Notes: a model not told the origin generated them from the letters alone. Positions 1 to 9,368 are shown, numbered from the stretch's first letter. The stretch is DNA of 64,000 nt from Mycobacteriaceae bacterium (GCA_019749805.1 JAIEPH010000045.1:1-64000); one strand, 5' to 3'. Translations and numbers: made by a program.

Positions 1-65
1 TCGAGGCCCTACTCAGGTGTCAGCGATGTCCCGAGACATACCGGTGTCAGCGATGTCCCCGAACA
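1..65. repeat. Direct repeats resembling an IS terminus
   Basis: A 17-bp sequence, GGTGTCAGCGATGTCCC, occurs at 16-32 and again at 43-59, 27 bp apart. Tandem TGTCAGCGATGTC motifs of this kind are found at the ends of some actinobacterial insertion sequences (IS481-like, from memory). No transposase is visible inside the window, so if this is an IS end the element lies to the left. The remaining bases up to the TetR gene at 158 show nothing recognisable. Confidence 0.4.
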
Positions 66-157
66 GGACACAACCCTCGCGGTCGGTATGCGCGCCGAAT
101 CCGCAACGTAGGGTGGCTGCGTGAGCTCGCGACCGAGCCGACACCGGCCGCACCGCG

Positions 158-784
158 CTAACCTCTGCGCGCCTCGTCGACGTACGCCGTGATCGCATCG
201 GTCAACGCACGTAGTTCGTGGCTGACGTCGACAGGGTCCGGCACCGCCATGGTGGCCACCATGGTGCCCATCAACGTGGTCCACACGAGATTGCCGACCG
301 CATCTGCGCGCTCGGGCTCTAGTCCCTCGGCGACATAACGACCGAGGCCGGTGAGCGTCGCGAACAGATCCAACAGATGACGTTGATCGACGTCCGCCCG
401 GCTGGCCCTCGTCGCGATCAGAATCTCCAGTGCCGCAATCGATGTCGGGCTGAGGAACGCCTCAGCCACCGTATTGACGAGGAGTTCGGTCCTCGCCCGA
501 CCCTCGCGCGAGCCCAGCTTCGGCTCGACGTCGCGCAGCTTGGCCAGCAACTCGCTGAAGCCGCTGTCGACGACGGCCATCAGCAGCCCGTCGCGGTCAC
601 CGAAGTGGTACTGAATCACTCCCCACGTCACACCGGCGCGCTCGGTGATGTGTTTCGCGCTCGCCGCGCCGAAGCCCTCCTCAAGGACACAGCGCACGGT
701 CTCATCGATGACCGTCGCCCGCGTGCGGTCCGCGCGAACCTGCTTGCCGTTGGCGGGACGACGCGGGGTGACGTTGGCGGTCAT
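158..784 (-). CDS. TetR/AcrR family transcriptional regulator
   Basis: A protein of 208 residues with an N-terminal TetR helix-turn-helix (about residues 41-62, ending in the usual YHFGDRDGLL-type stretch) and a helical ligand-binding C-terminus. The open frame extends further upstream to 955, but that part is low-complexity Ser/Cys and overlaps the next TetR gene. The ATG at 784 (MTANV) directly precedes the family-like sequence and is preferred. It lies 13 bp downstream of a second TetR gene on the same strand, so the two are probably cotranscribed. The target is unknown; the divergent P450 cluster is the obvious candidate. Confidence 0.85.
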   Translation of the reverse strand: MTANVTPRRPANGKQVRADRTRATVIDETVRCVLEEGFGAASAKHITERAGVTWGVIQYHFGDRDGLLMAVVDSGFSELLAKLRDVEPKLGSREGRARTELLVNTVAEAFLSPTSIAALEILIATRASRADVDQRHLLDLFATLTGLGRYVAEGLEPERADAVGNLVWTTLMGTMVATMAVPDPVDVSHELRALTDAITAYVDEARRG

Positions 785-797
785 ATTCGGTCCAATG

Positions 798-1367
798 CTA
801 CTGCTCAGCGCTATCGGCGAAGGCGGGCAAGACGAAACGCTCGACGACACGGCGCTCGGCGTCGACGTCGACGTCGTCGACAGGCCAGCAGAGCATCGAC
901 AACACAACCCGCAGGATCCACTGCACAGCGTCCCGGTCGTCTTCAGTGAGTCCATTCAGGTCGGTCGCGAACCCGGCCACGACAGGAGATTCGGCCAGCC
1001 ATGTCATCCCCCGTCCACTGCGAAGCGAATCGACCATCGACTCACGAAGCGGATGGGAACGAATCTGTGTGAGCGCCACCGCGATTGCCTGGGCAATCCG
1101 GTCAGCCCCGGATAGCCCGTCAACTGCCTTCCCGACCGTCTCGACGACGCTTGCCGCAGAACGAAGCAGCACTGCGTCGCGTATTTCCCCCTTGCCGCCC
1201 GCATGGCGATAGATCGTCGCCCGGGAGCAGTGCACGCGCGCGGCCAAGATGTCGACATCGAAGGCGTCCAGCCCGTCGCGCGCGATGAGCTCGGTCGCCG
1301 CGTCGTATATGCGCGCGGCGGCCGCGGATCGCCGATCACCGCCGACGAGCCAGTCGTTGCGAGACAT
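798..1367 (-). CDS. TetR/AcrR family transcriptional regulator
   Basis: A protein of 189 residues from the ATG at 1367; a TTG at 1394 would add nine residues. The N-terminal helix-turn-helix covers about residues 38-57 (VDILAARVHCSRATIYRHAG), followed by a divergent C-terminal effector domain. It is transcribed away from the P450 gene at 1531 across a 163-bp region that contains a perfect 13-bp palindrome next to the start codon. Autoregulation and control of the P450/Rieske cluster are inferred from this arrangement only. Confidence 0.85.
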   Translation of the reverse strand: MSRNDWLVGGDRRSAAAARIYDAATELIARDGLDAFDVDILAARVHCSRATIYRHAGGKGEIRDAVLLRSAASVVETVGKAVDGLSGADRIAQAIAVALTQIRSHPLRESMVDSLRSGRGMTWLAESPVVAGFATDLNGLTEDDRDAVQWILRVVLSMLCWPVDDVDVDAERRVVERFVLPAFADSAEQ

Positions 1368-1378
1368 AACCTCGATGT

Positions 1379-1391
1379 TCTCACAGTGAGA
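1379..1391. promoter_or_regulatory. Palindrome, candidate TetR operator
   Basis: TCTCACAGTGAGA is a perfect 13-bp palindrome 12 bp upstream of the ATG of the TetR gene at 798-1367, in the divergent region shared with the P450 gene. Its position suits autorepression by a TetR protein. Partial copies (ATTCTCAC near 1408, TGTGAGAC near 1438) lie further toward the P450. Assignment to this TetR is inferred. Confidence 0.4.
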
Positions 1392-1530
1392 CAAAATTCC
1401 GAAGAATTCTCACCATCGTTCCTGGTCCGAACCGCGATGTGAGACAGCGCCGTCGACGCGTTCCTACCTGCACTTTTCAACTTCGCGCGCGCCCGTTGAC
1501 GCGGTGCGTAGTCCCAATCAACCTTGACGA

Positions 1531-2754
1531 ATGACGGTGCCCGACGGCCAACTCGGTCTCGCGTTGTTCGAGGACGAGTTCATCCAGGATCCCTACCCGC
1601 TCTATGCGCGTATGCACGCCACCGGGCCAGTCCAGCGGATCGGCGAATCCGGGTTCTATGCGGTGTGCACGTGGGACGCGGTCAACGAGGCCATCGGCCG
1701 ACCCGAGGACTTCTCCTCGAACCTCACCGCGACCATGACGTACGAGAACGGCACGGTCGGCCAATTCGCGTTCAGCGAGCTCGGCAGCGAGTTGCAGGCG
1801 TTGGCGACAGCCGATGATCCCGCGCATGCCGCGCATCGCAAGTTGCTGCTGCCACAGCTCGCCGCACGGCGAATCAATGCAGTCGAAGAGTATGTCCGCG
1901 AGATCGAAGCCCGACTGTGGCAGGAGCATGTTCGTGACGGACGCGTCGAGTGGATGTCGGCGGTGGCGAACCGCCTGCCGATGATGATCGTGACGCGCCT
2001 CATCGGCGTACCCGACGTGGACAGCGAACAGCTGATGCGCTGGGGCTACGCAGGTACGAAAACGGTGGAAGGGCTAGTCAGCCAAGCCGAGCTCGCCGAA
2101 GCCGGAGCGGCAGTCATGGAGCTCGCCGTTTATATCAACGAACATTTTCTGGCCGCCGCCGAGGATCCCGAGGACAACCTGCTGGGCGATCTCGCAACCG
2201 CCCGTGCCGCAGGGGATTTGACGGACGCCACTGCACTGAACATCATGGCCACGTTGTTCAGTGCAGGCGGTGAATCGACGGCATCGTTGATCGGATCTGC
2301 CGCGCATGTGCTGGCCTCTCGGCCCGACGTGCAGCGCGAGGTTCGTGAAAATCCGGATGAGCTGTCGGCGTTCTTGGAAGAAGTGCTTCGGTTCGAGCCG
2401 CCATTCCGGGGGCACTACCGCCATGTCGTCAAAGACACCAGCTTGTGTGGGGTCGATTTGCCCGCCGACTCCCGTCTCGTGCTGCTGTGGGGCGCGGCCA
2501 ACCGCGACCCCTCACATTTCTCCGACGCCAACGAATTTCGGCTCGACCGCCCCGGCAGGAAGGGACATATCACCTTCGGTAAGGGAGCCCACTTCTGCGT
2601 CGGGGCGGCGCTCGCGAGGCTGGAAGCAAAGATTGTCATCGGCCAACTCGTCGACCGCACGACGTGGATCGAGGCGGTGGACACCGTACGATGGCTGCCG
2701 AGCCTGCTGGTACGGCGACTCGAGCGACTCGAGTTGGCTGTCGCTACAACTTGA
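1531..2754 (+). CDS. Cytochrome P450
   Basis: A soluble bacterial-class P450 of 407 residues, the normal length. The I-helix oxygen-activation motif is AGGEST at 245-250. The K-helix ExxR is E284-R287. The haem loop FGKGAHFCVG places the proximal Cys at 356. It catalyses monooxygenation using electrons from a ferredoxin, but no ferredoxin gene is adjacent. The ATG at 1531 follows a leader divergent from the TetR genes. Its 3' end overlaps the convergent DapB-like gene by 11 bp. The company of a Rieske oxygenase and an FMN monooxygenase suggests terpene, steroid or xenobiotic oxidation; the CYP subfamily cannot be assigned here. Confidence 0.95.
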   Translation: MTVPDGQLGLALFEDEFIQDPYPLYARMHATGPVQRIGESGFYAVCTWDAVNEAIGRPEDFSSNLTATMTYENGTVGQFAFSELGSELQALATADDPAHAAHRKLLLPQLAARRINAVEEYVREIEARLWQEHVRDGRVEWMSAVANRLPMMIVTRLIGVPDVDSEQLMRWGYAGTKTVEGLVSQAELAEAGAAVMELAVYINEHFLAAAEDPEDNLLGDLATARAAGDLTDATALNIMATLFSAGGESTASLIGSAAHVLASRPDVQREVRENPDELSAFLEEVLRFEPPFRGHYRHVVKDTSLCGVDLPADSRLVLLWGAANRDPSHFSDANEFRLDRPGRKGHITFGKGAHFCVGAALARLEAKIVIGQLVDRTTWIEAVDTVRWLPSLLVRRLERLELAVATT

Positions 2755-3832
2755 AGCGGCCCGCGAACGCACGCAACGGGAGATCGGCGCTCGTCACCAG
2801 CCCAGGCGGCGCGTCGACCACCGACGTGATCGCACTCAGGGCGGGCATTCCGGTCACCGTCATACCGATCGACGCGAAGTTCGCCGGATCGGACAGGTCG
2901 ACTCCGGGCTTCGGGAAGATCATGTGCTTGTTGTACACACACGGATCACCCTTGATCTGTGTGATGTAGCAGCCCTTGATATCCCAGCTCGGATCCGTAT
3001 GCGGAGTCATCTGCCACTCCAGATGCGTCTCGACTCTGGGCACGCCGTCGACCATGCCCTGGTACTTGAGGTAGTTGCCGCCGAGCGAACCCTTCGGCAG
3101 CACGTACCAGCCCAGATCGACATCCTTGGTGCACGCCCCGAGCTCGAAGCTGAACTTGACCTCGTCGAGTGTCAGATCAAAGCAGTCCGCCATCATCAGG
3201 ACACTGTCCGCGAACACGCGGGTGTACTTCTCCAACTTGCCCGGGATGCTCGGATCGTCCACGGGCAGGCCGTAGCCGACCTCGATCCAGGTGTCCTTCG
3301 AGTGGTGACACGACACGTCGACCGACTCGATCGTGGTGACGTTCTCGATCTCGGCGACATCGGCTGAGCACACGACTCCCAGGATCTGGTTCAGGCCTGG
3401 ATTCATCCCGGTGCCGTAGAAGGTGGAACCGCCCTTCTCACATGCCTCCCGAAGCAGTTGCGAGACAGGCTTACCCGACGGATGCGGATGGTTGGTGTCG
3501 CGGTGCCAGCCGGTGATCCAGTCGGCGGTGGTGACGATGTTGATGCCGGCCTCGAGGATCTTGACGTAGAGGTCCTCGTCGGGGAAGACGCCGTGGAAGG
3601 TCAGGACATCGGGCTCGGCGGCGATGATCTCCTCGATCGACCCGGTCGCGATCACCCCGTTGGGCGCCAGCCCAGCGAGCTCGCCGGCGTCCTTCCCGAC
3701 CTTTTCCGGTGAGTAGCAGTGCACACCGATCAGTTCGAGGTCGGGCCGGTCTGCGATTCGCTTGATCATCTCGCTGCCGACGTTGCCCGTCGCGACTTGG
3801 AACACGCGGATCGGCTTACGATTTGCGCTCAA
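2744..3832 (-). CDS. NAD(P)-binding DapB-fold oxidoreductase
   Basis: A 362-residue protein starting with a Rossmann segment (RVFQVATGNVGSEMIKRIADRP) and resembling the dihydrodipicolinate-reductase/diaminopentanoate-dehydrogenase-like proteins often found in mycobacterial P450 and catabolic clusters. It is much longer than true DapB (about 245 residues), so a lysine-pathway role is unlikely; a C-terminal domain binding a CoA- or amine-type substrate is possible. The start is a TTG that overlaps the stop of the Rieske gene (TTGA), so the two are translationally coupled. The substrate is unknown. Confidence 0.8.
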   Translation of the reverse strand: MSANRKPIRVFQVATGNVGSEMIKRIADRPDLELIGVHCYSPEKVGKDAGELAGLAPNGVIATGSIEEIIAAEPDVLTFHGVFPDEDLYVKILEAGINIVTTADWITGWHRDTNHPHPSGKPVSQLLREACEKGGSTFYGTGMNPGLNQILGVVCSADVAEIENVTTIESVDVSCHHSKDTWIEVGYGLPVDDPSIPGKLEKYTRVFADSVLMMADCFDLTLDEVKFSFELGACTKDVDLGWYVLPKGSLGGNYLKYQGMVDGVPRVETHLEWQMTPHTDPSWDIKGCYITQIKGDPCVYNKHMIFPKPGVDLSDPANFASIGMTVTGMPALSAITSVVDAPPGLVTSADLPLRAFAGRFKL

Positions 3833-4860
3833 TTCTCATGCCCTCTCATGGCTGCGTAAACGTCGGCGGTGCTGCCACCTATACCGTCGGGATAGAACTG
3901 TTTGGCCCAATTCCGAATGGCGGTGAAGCCCTGCTGCTCCGACCCTGCCAGCGCCGGCGGGTCCGAATAGCGTTGGTGCTTCCAGATATCGATGTCCTGA
4001 GCGAACTGCCGGATCACTTCCTGTCCGAATTCGCGAGCCTTCATCTCGGCGCGCTCCGGATTTCGTGTCGGCTGCCGACCGATGTACACCATGAACCGGA
4101 CGTCGGATGTCCGGTCGTCGACAGGTGTGACGGCTGAGATGGTCCTATTGTCGATCATCCCATAACTTTTCGTCACCGCGATGCCAAGACCACCGTTGAT
4201 CGCCTCGACCCTGCTTTCGATGTCTTCGATGCGCTGCTGCTCGTCGCCTTCGAAGGTGATCGTGAAATCGACGTAGGACACCGCGTCGTCGAAATCGTGC
4301 CGGGTGAAGATCGGCACGATCGGAGTCTGGTGCACGAACTTGAAATGCGCGAAGTCGACACCGTTCTCCAGCACGTACTGCGGATGCATCTCCAGGGCTT
4401 CGCGGTACAACCGCTGCTGCGGGTAGTAGCCGTCAGCACTGCTGCCGTCGTTGAAACTTGCGAAAACGTCGGGAGCCTCGAAGAACGGGTCGCGGCGTTC
4501 GACGTCGTACCAGATGTAGATGGCCTCGTTACGCTCCACGGCCGGATAGGTGCGGATGCGGCGCCCCCGGTTGGGCCGGTCCTCGTAGGGGATGCACACG
4601 TTGCGGCCCTCGTGGTTCCACTGCCAGCCGTGAAACGGACATTGGATGACCTCGCCCTCGACGTGACCACCGTGACCGAGGTGCGCGCCGAGGTGCTCGC
4701 AGTATGCGTCCATCACGGTGAGCTGGCCGGACTCGGCTCGCCACGCGACCATCTCGGTGCCGAAGTACGTCATCCGATGCACGTCGCCGATCTTGATCTC
4801 GTCAGACCACGCAACTTGGAACCAGCCGGTCGGCTTCATCGACAGGGGTGGCTTGGCCAT
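3829..4860 (-). CDS. Rieske 2Fe-2S oxygenase, KshA-like
   Basis: A 343-residue oxygenase component. The Rieske cluster ligands are C54-x-H56 and C74-x2-H77 (CPFHGW). The mononuclear iron motif D169-x2-H172-x4-H177 follows. Length and layout match 3-ketosteroid 9-alpha-hydroxylase oxygenases and related ring-hydroxylating enzymes. A reductase partner is not encoded nearby. The ATG at 4860 faces the FMN monooxygenase gene across a 76-bp divergent promoter region. It is the first gene of the pair with the DapB-like oxidoreductase. A steroid substrate is plausible but not proven by the sequence. Confidence 0.9.
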   Translation of the reverse strand: MAKPPLSMKPTGWFQVAWSDEIKIGDVHRMTYFGTEMVAWRAESGQLTVMDAYCEHLGAHLGHGGHVEGEVIQCPFHGWQWNHEGRNVCIPYEDRPNRGRRIRTYPAVERNEAIYIWYDVERRDPFFEAPDVFASFNDGSSADGYYPQQRLYREALEMHPQYVLENGVDFAHFKFVHQTPIVPIFTRHDFDDAVSYVDFTITFEGDEQQRIEDIESRVEAINGGLGIAVTKSYGMIDNRTISAVTPVDDRTSDVRFMVYIGRQPTRNPERAEMKAREFGQEVIRQFAQDIDIWKHQRYSDPPALAGSEQQGFTAIRNWAKQFYPDGIGGSTADVYAAMRGHEN

Positions 4861-4936
4861 GCGAAAAATGATAAAGCACTCAATGTATAAAGGCGACAGC
4901 CCGCCTGCCTGCCCGCTCAGCGCGGTTTAATGGTCC

Positions 4937-5854
4937 GTGCCCAATCGAGTACAGACCCTTCTCGGCGTCGACTTTCCCGTTGTTCAGGCTCCCATGACGT
5001 ACATCGCGCGGGCGGAATTGGCCGCAGCGGTCTCAGAGGCCGGCGGGCTGGGGATGATCGAGACCTTGACCCCAGAGGGCCGTGCGGACCTCATGAGGGT
5101 GCGCACGCTGACGGACCGGCCCGTCGCGGCCAACTTGATGATCCAGGGTTGGAAGGACGACCCCTCGATCGTCGAAACGCTCACCGCGGCGGGGGTGCGG
5201 CACGTTTTCACCTCCGCAGGTGATCCCGCGTTGTTCACGACGAGACTGCACGACGCCGGCATGACGGTGGTGCACGTCGTCGGATCGTTGCGGGCGGCAC
5301 GCAAGGCGGTCGACGCCGGAGTCGATTCCTTGGTCGTCGAGGGTGTCGAGGGCGGCGGCTTCAAATCCGCGCTGGGAGCCTCGACCATGGTGCTGCTCCC
5401 CTTGGTCGCGGCCCATGTCGATTTGCCGATCATCGCCGCGGGCGGGATGTGTGACTCGCAGTCCGCCGCGGCATCCTTGGTCCTGGGCGCGGAGGGCGTT
5501 CAAATGGGCACGCGGATGCTGGCGAGCCGGGAGTCGTTGGTGCACATGAACTTCAAGGATGCGATCGTGGCCGCCAATGACGCGGGTACCGTGTTGCTCG
5601 ACATCCCCGGCAACCCGACGATGCGTGTCCTGCGCACGGGCCTGGCCGCACGCGTAGCCGAGCATGATCCGAACGCCAAGCTGCTTGGCAAGGTGACCGA
5701 GCTCTACTTCGGCGGCGATATGGAAGCCAGCGTCGCGAACACCGGTCAGGTGTCTTCGCGTATCGCCGATCTCCTTCCGGTGGCCGATATAGTCCGCCAG
5801 ACGTGGGTCGAGATCGAAGAGGCGTTGGACGCGGCGCGATCCCGCGTCGGCTAG
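4937..5854 (+). CDS. FMN-dependent nitronate monooxygenase-like protein
   Basis: A TIM-barrel flavoprotein of 305 residues in the nitronate monooxygenase/FabK-like enoyl reductase family (2-nitropropane dioxygenase type). Family hallmarks are the N-terminal QAPM segment, the EGVEGGGFK stretch, the phosphate-binding loop PIIAAGGMCD and LGAEGVQMGTR. The GTG at 4937 is the family-like start. It is divergent from the Rieske operon and probably regulated with it. Paralogues of this family are abundant in mycobacteria, so the substrate cannot be deduced. Its last 4 bp overlap the next, convergent gene. Confidence 0.9.
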   Translation: MPNRVQTLLGVDFPVVQAPMTYIARAELAAAVSEAGGLGMIETLTPEGRADLMRVRTLTDRPVAANLMIQGWKDDPSIVETLTAAGVRHVFTSAGDPALFTTRLHDAGMTVVHVVGSLRAARKAVDAGVDSLVVEGVEGGGFKSALGASTMVLLPLVAAHVDLPIIAAGGMCDSQSAAASLVLGAEGVQMGTRMLASRESLVHMNFKDAIVAANDAGTVLLDIPGNPTMRVLRTGLAARVAEHDPNAKLLGKVTELYFGGDMEASVANTGQVSSRIADLLPVADIVRQTWVEIEEALDAARSRVG

Positions 5855-7263
5855 GCGACGCTCTCGAGGAGGCGCGGTCCGGTTCCCGCCGTCGCGCGGA
5901 CAGCCGGTGTCGTGTGCGCTGCGTCGCGCCGCGCGGTCCGCGTGTGAAGCGCGATCAGCGAACCCGACCGGACGATTCCCATCGGACCAGGGCCTGCGAA
6001 CCGTGCGATCCCCGATGCCCGCAACGCCAGACCCGCCTTCGCCTGCCGATAGCCGACGCGGATACCCGCGGCGCACACGATCAGCAGACCACCGAGACCC
6101 GGCACGGCGATGGCGGCGAGCGCCGTCAACGACGCAGGCACCAGAACCGAGCTGACCACGTGATCGAGGAACGATGTGGTCGCGGGGTTGACGCCCGACG
6201 GGACCGGGGCCAGTCCGGACAGCGTCCGTTCGTTCTTCAAGCCGGTCGCGGGAGCGCTTCCCAGGTTGGCCGCACGAATCGCGGGGCCGAAGAGCGGTGC
6301 GCCCACGGTCGCGACCGGGAGTTGCGCCTGCGACACCGGCCCGAGCAGCGGGACGTCCACAGCTGTGCGCACTGTCGTCACGACAGTGCCGTTCGCACCG
6401 ATCAGCGGCGGCTGGACATCGCCAGGATCAACCCCGAGCAACGTGACCAGGTTTCCGGGCACCTTGGCGACCTCGACGACAGCTCCGACCACGCCGCCCA
6501 CCATCAGCGACACCCCCTCGATGGCGTCGGCGAGCGGTGTCTCGGACGTCGGCACTTGTGCGAGCGTGAAAACGCCCTGCCCAATTCCCCGCGCAAGGGT
6601 GACCGCCGCGTTCGACAAGGGCACAACGACGGCGTTGGAGATCGGATCCACCTCTCGGGCCGTCAGCCCGAACGCGAAGGTCTTCTCCTCCTCCGCGCCA
6701 GTGGTTGCAGCCACGAACTTATCGTTTTCAGTCGTTTTCGCCGATTCGGCGGCGGAGTTCGATCCCGACGGTGGGCTGTGCTCAACACCGGAACGTGTAA
6801 GCGCTCGCGTCAGAGGCGTTTGCAAGATTGCGCCCGGCGTCATGCCGACCTCGTCGAGATCCAACACAGCGATGGTGACGAGGTCCGGATCTTCTTCAGT
6901 CTTGCTGGATGTGTCTTCTTCGGTCTTGGTGGATGTGTTCGTCTGCGCTCGGACCGTCGAGGTTGGTCCGTTCTTGTTGGTCACGCTTGTGGTCGTCGTT
7001 TCCGTGCCGACGGTGGTGACCTTGCCCTCGACCGCATCGGTGTCGGTGGGCTGACTGCCGACAGTGCTGGTTGGACCGGTGGAGGTGGCTGTCGTCGTGC
7101 CGTCACCTGTGGTGGCTCCGGGGCTGCCGGCGGCAGCACCACCCGCGTCAGTCTGATCGGCGAAGGCGATTGCCCCTCCACTGCTGCAGACGAGGAGGCC
7201 GATCGAAAGCGCGCATGCACCCGCTGCATTGCGCAGATGAGTGGTGACGATGATGCCCTCCAT
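5851..7263 (-). CDS. Secreted or membrane-anchored low-complexity protein, unknown function
   Basis: A protein of 470 residues. A signal peptide (about residues 10-36, hydrophobic ALSIGLLVCSSGGAIAFA) is followed by about 100 residues rich in Thr, Ser, Gly and Glu with TTT and TEED repeats. The middle is an Ala/Val-rich region with repeated VVxVxxVPxLLGP-type segments. A hydrophobic helix (SLTALAAIAVPGLGGLLIVCAAGI) near the C-terminus precedes a basic tail. The layout resembles surface-exposed mycobacterial proteins with a disordered linker and a C-terminal anchor. No enzymatic motif is seen and I do not recognise the family. It is convergent with, and overlaps by 4 bp, the upstream flavoprotein gene. 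Confidence 0.7.
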   Translation of the reverse strand: MEGIIVTTHLRNAAGACALSIGLLVCSSGGAIAFADQTDAGGAAAGSPGATTGDGTTTATSTGPTSTVGSQPTDTDAVEGKVTTVGTETTTTSVTNKNGPTSTVRAQTNTSTKTEEDTSSKTEEDPDLVTIAVLDLDEVGMTPGAILQTPLTRALTRSGVEHSPPSGSNSAAESAKTTENDKFVAATTGAEEEKTFAFGLTAREVDPISNAVVVPLSNAAVTLARGIGQGVFTLAQVPTSETPLADAIEGVSLMVGGVVGAVVEVAKVPGNLVTLLGVDPGDVQPPLIGANGTVVTTVRTAVDVPLLGPVSQAQLPVATVGAPLFGPAIRAANLGSAPATGLKNERTLSGLAPVPSGVNPATTSFLDHVVSSVLVPASLTALAAIAVPGLGGLLIVCAAGIRVGYRQAKAGLALRASGIARFAGPGPMGIVRSGSLIALHTRTARRDAAHTTPAVRATAGTGPRLLESVA

Positions 7264-7751
7264 TCAGCAAAATCACATGCTGATTCCGCAGGACATTGTC
7301 GCACAGAGGTGCCTATGTGAACTACAAATCTGACGCCTGGAAAGTGGCCCCGTCTCGGCGCATCGCGCCTGCGTATGGGCGCTGTATCAGCGCCCAGTGT
7401 CGCGGTCGTCGAGCGTCGCCGTGTAATCCGAAAAGGCGGCCCCTGCAGCCCGGCCCCGCAACCAGCGGTTTTTCCGCTTGACCAGGCAATCGGCGGCCGT
7501 CAAGATCACAGGTCGGTTCTTCGCCAGATGACATAGGTAAACGCTCGTATTTCAACGGCGCTTCCGTCGAATTTTCGCAAATCGGCCACCTGCGATTTGG
7601 GCAGGCAGCTGTACATGCCCAGAGATGCGGCCCGCGATTCAAGATCGATAGTGATTGCCACGGCGTCGGCGCCATTCACGGCTCAAGAATTGCGCCCGGC
7701 GAGCAAAGTCCTGCACTTGCCAGGCCGTCGCGTGGGCTAGACGATTGTGCG
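7264..7751. other. 488-bp intergenic region with no convincing gene
   Basis: This stretch separates the start of the secreted-protein gene (minus) from the NDH-2-like gene (plus), so it should hold two divergent promoters. A small hairpin (AGCGG, T-rich loop, CCGCT) lies near 7463-7478. A 117-residue open frame on the minus strand here has Arg/Pro-rich composition and no family resemblance, and I do not believe it is coding. Confidence 0.5.
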
Positions 7752-8969
7752 GTGCGGCGAACTTCACGCGTTCTCGTTCTCGGGTCCGGGTTCGCCGGGC
7801 TGTGGGCCGCCCTCGGAGCGGCTCGACGACTCGACGAACTCGGCGCTTCGCGGGGAGCGATCGAAGTCACGGTCGTCAGTTCGCAACCGTTCCACGACAT
7901 CCGGGTCCGCAACTACGAGGCCGATCTCAGCGCATGCCGAATCCCGTTGCACGACTTGCTTGATCCGGTCGGCATCGGTTACATCACCGCCGAGGTGACC
8001 GGGATCGACCCGGCCCGGGCCACCGTGAGTACCGCAGATGGCACGACGATGAGCTACGACCGCCTGGTGTTCGCGCTTGGCAGCAGAGTAGCCAAGCCCG
8101 GCTTGCCCGGCCTGGACGAGTTCGGCTACGACGTCGACACCTATGACGGTGCGATGAGGCTGCAGGCTCACATCCGTGGTCTCACCGACCGCGCAGCGGA
8201 GCCCGCGAGCGCCACCGCCGTTGTCGTCGGCGCCGGACTCACAGGTATCGAGACCGCCTGTGAGCTGCCCCGGATGCTCTCGCACGCGCTGGGCCCCGAG
8301 GCCACACCCCGGGTGATCCTCGTCGATCACAACCCTTATGTCGGATCGGACATGGGTGAGTCGGCACGCCCGGTGATCCAGGACGCGTTGGCCGCCAACC
8401 ACGTCGACACTTTGACGCGGGTGGGCGTCACCGCCGTCGACGAGCGGAGTGTCACTCTGTCGTCCGGGGAGGTGGTTCCCGCGGCGACGGTCGTGTGGTG
8501 CGCGGGCATGCGGGCCAATCCGTTGACGGCGCAATTCGGGGTGGAATGCGACCGTCTGGGGCGACTTCCGGTCGACGACTACCTGAGGGTGAAGGGGGTC
8601 GACGGGGTGTTCGCGGCAGGCGATGTGGCCGCGGCGCGCATGGACGACGAACACATGTCGGTGATGTCGTGTCAGCACGGGCGACCGATGGGACGTTACG
8701 CAGGTTACAACGTGATCGGCAACCTGCTCGGTGCACCGATGCTGTCGCTGCGAATCCCTTGGTACGTAACCGTTCTCGACCTCGGTCCGGCCGGCGCGGT
8801 ATACACCGAGGGCTGGGATCGCAAAGTCGTCAGCACCGGCGCGGAAGCCAAGGCGACCAAGCAGGTTATCAACGGTGAACGCATCTACCCCCCGCTTACC
8901 GGCAACCGCGCCGCACTCCTCGCCGCGGCCGCGCCGGCGTTGCAGGCGGCCCCCGCCCACGGCGATTGA
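7752..8969 (+). CDS. Type II NADH dehydrogenase-like FAD oxidoreductase
   Basis: A 405-residue two-dinucleotide-binding-domain flavoprotein. The FAD-binding GxGxxG is the N-terminal LVLGSGFAGLWAAL. The NAD-binding loop VVVGAGLTGIETACEL is near residue 160. The conserved FAD-closing GVFAAGDVAAA is near residue 295. It resembles NDH-2 and related pyridine-nucleotide dehydrogenases but ends without an obvious C-terminal membrane-anchoring helix, so a soluble or peripheral role is likely. The start is GTG. No partner gene is evident, and substrate and acceptor are not determined by the sequence. Confidence 0.85.
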   Translation: MRRTSRVLVLGSGFAGLWAALGAARRLDELGASRGAIEVTVVSSQPFHDIRVRNYEADLSACRIPLHDLLDPVGIGYITAEVTGIDPARATVSTADGTTMSYDRLVFALGSRVAKPGLPGLDEFGYDVDTYDGAMRLQAHIRGLTDRAAEPASATAVVVGAGLTGIETACELPRMLSHALGPEATPRVILVDHNPYVGSDMGESARPVIQDALAANHVDTLTRVGVTAVDERSVTLSSGEVVPAATVVWCAGMRANPLTAQFGVECDRLGRLPVDDYLRVKGVDGVFAAGDVAAARMDDEHMSVMSCQHGRPMGRYAGYNVIGNLLGAPMLSLRIPWYVTVLDLGPAGAVYTEGWDRKVVSTGAEAKATKQVINGERIYPPLTGNRAALLAAAAPALQAAPAHGD

Positions 8970-8975
8970 CGTCCG

Positions 8976-9224
8976 CTACTTGCCGTTGCGCTCGCGATGC
9001 TTGCACCCCGGCCAGCAGCACGGTCTGCGCTGTCCCTCTTCGAGTTCCTCCTGAGTGCGGCGAATGCGGCGGTCCCGGGTCTTCTCCTGCTTGGCGTCCT
9101 CGACCCAGCAGATGAACTCGTTGCGCGCCAAGGGCGTGATGTCCTTCCACGCCGCAAGCGCCGTGTCGTTGGCGATCAGCGCGCGCAGATCTGAGGGCAG
9201 CTTGTGCACCACCCCGCCGGGCAC
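8976..9224 (-). CDS. YdeI/OmpD-associated (OmdA) domain small protein
   Basis: An 82-residue protein carrying the OmdA/YdeI C-terminal domain (LARNEFICWVEDAKQEKTRDRRIRRTQEEL), followed by a Cys-rich tail (RPCCWPGCKHRE). The family is described as bacteriocin-protection or unknown. Members of this size with the terminal Cys cluster are common in actinobacteria. The start is a GTG at 9224 with a weak ribosome-binding site. It is convergent with the preceding gene, separated by 6 bp. Confidence 0.75.
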   Translation of the reverse strand: MPGGVVHKLPSDLRALIANDTALAAWKDITPLARNEFICWVEDAKQEKTRDRRIRRTQEELEEGQRRPCCWPGCKHRERNGK

Positions 9225-9368
9225 CCGCTGACACTGACGCCACGATATCGAAGATCACGCTGAGACAGCGTGATCGCGCCAGTACAGTTCTGACGAGTCT
9301 TGTCAGGCAGCAGTGCCGGCGCGGCGGTCCGGCGCGGCACCTACAGCCATGAACGAAAGGTGAAAGCC

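Noticed and set aside
5803..7320. Long plus-strand frame opposite the secreted-protein gene
   Set aside because: Arg/His/Gln-rich shadow with no start signal; the minus-strand frame has a signal peptide and sensible composition.
7322..7675. 117-codon minus-strand frame in the gap before the NDH-2-like gene
   Set aside because: Composition and lack of start signal suggest a chance frame.
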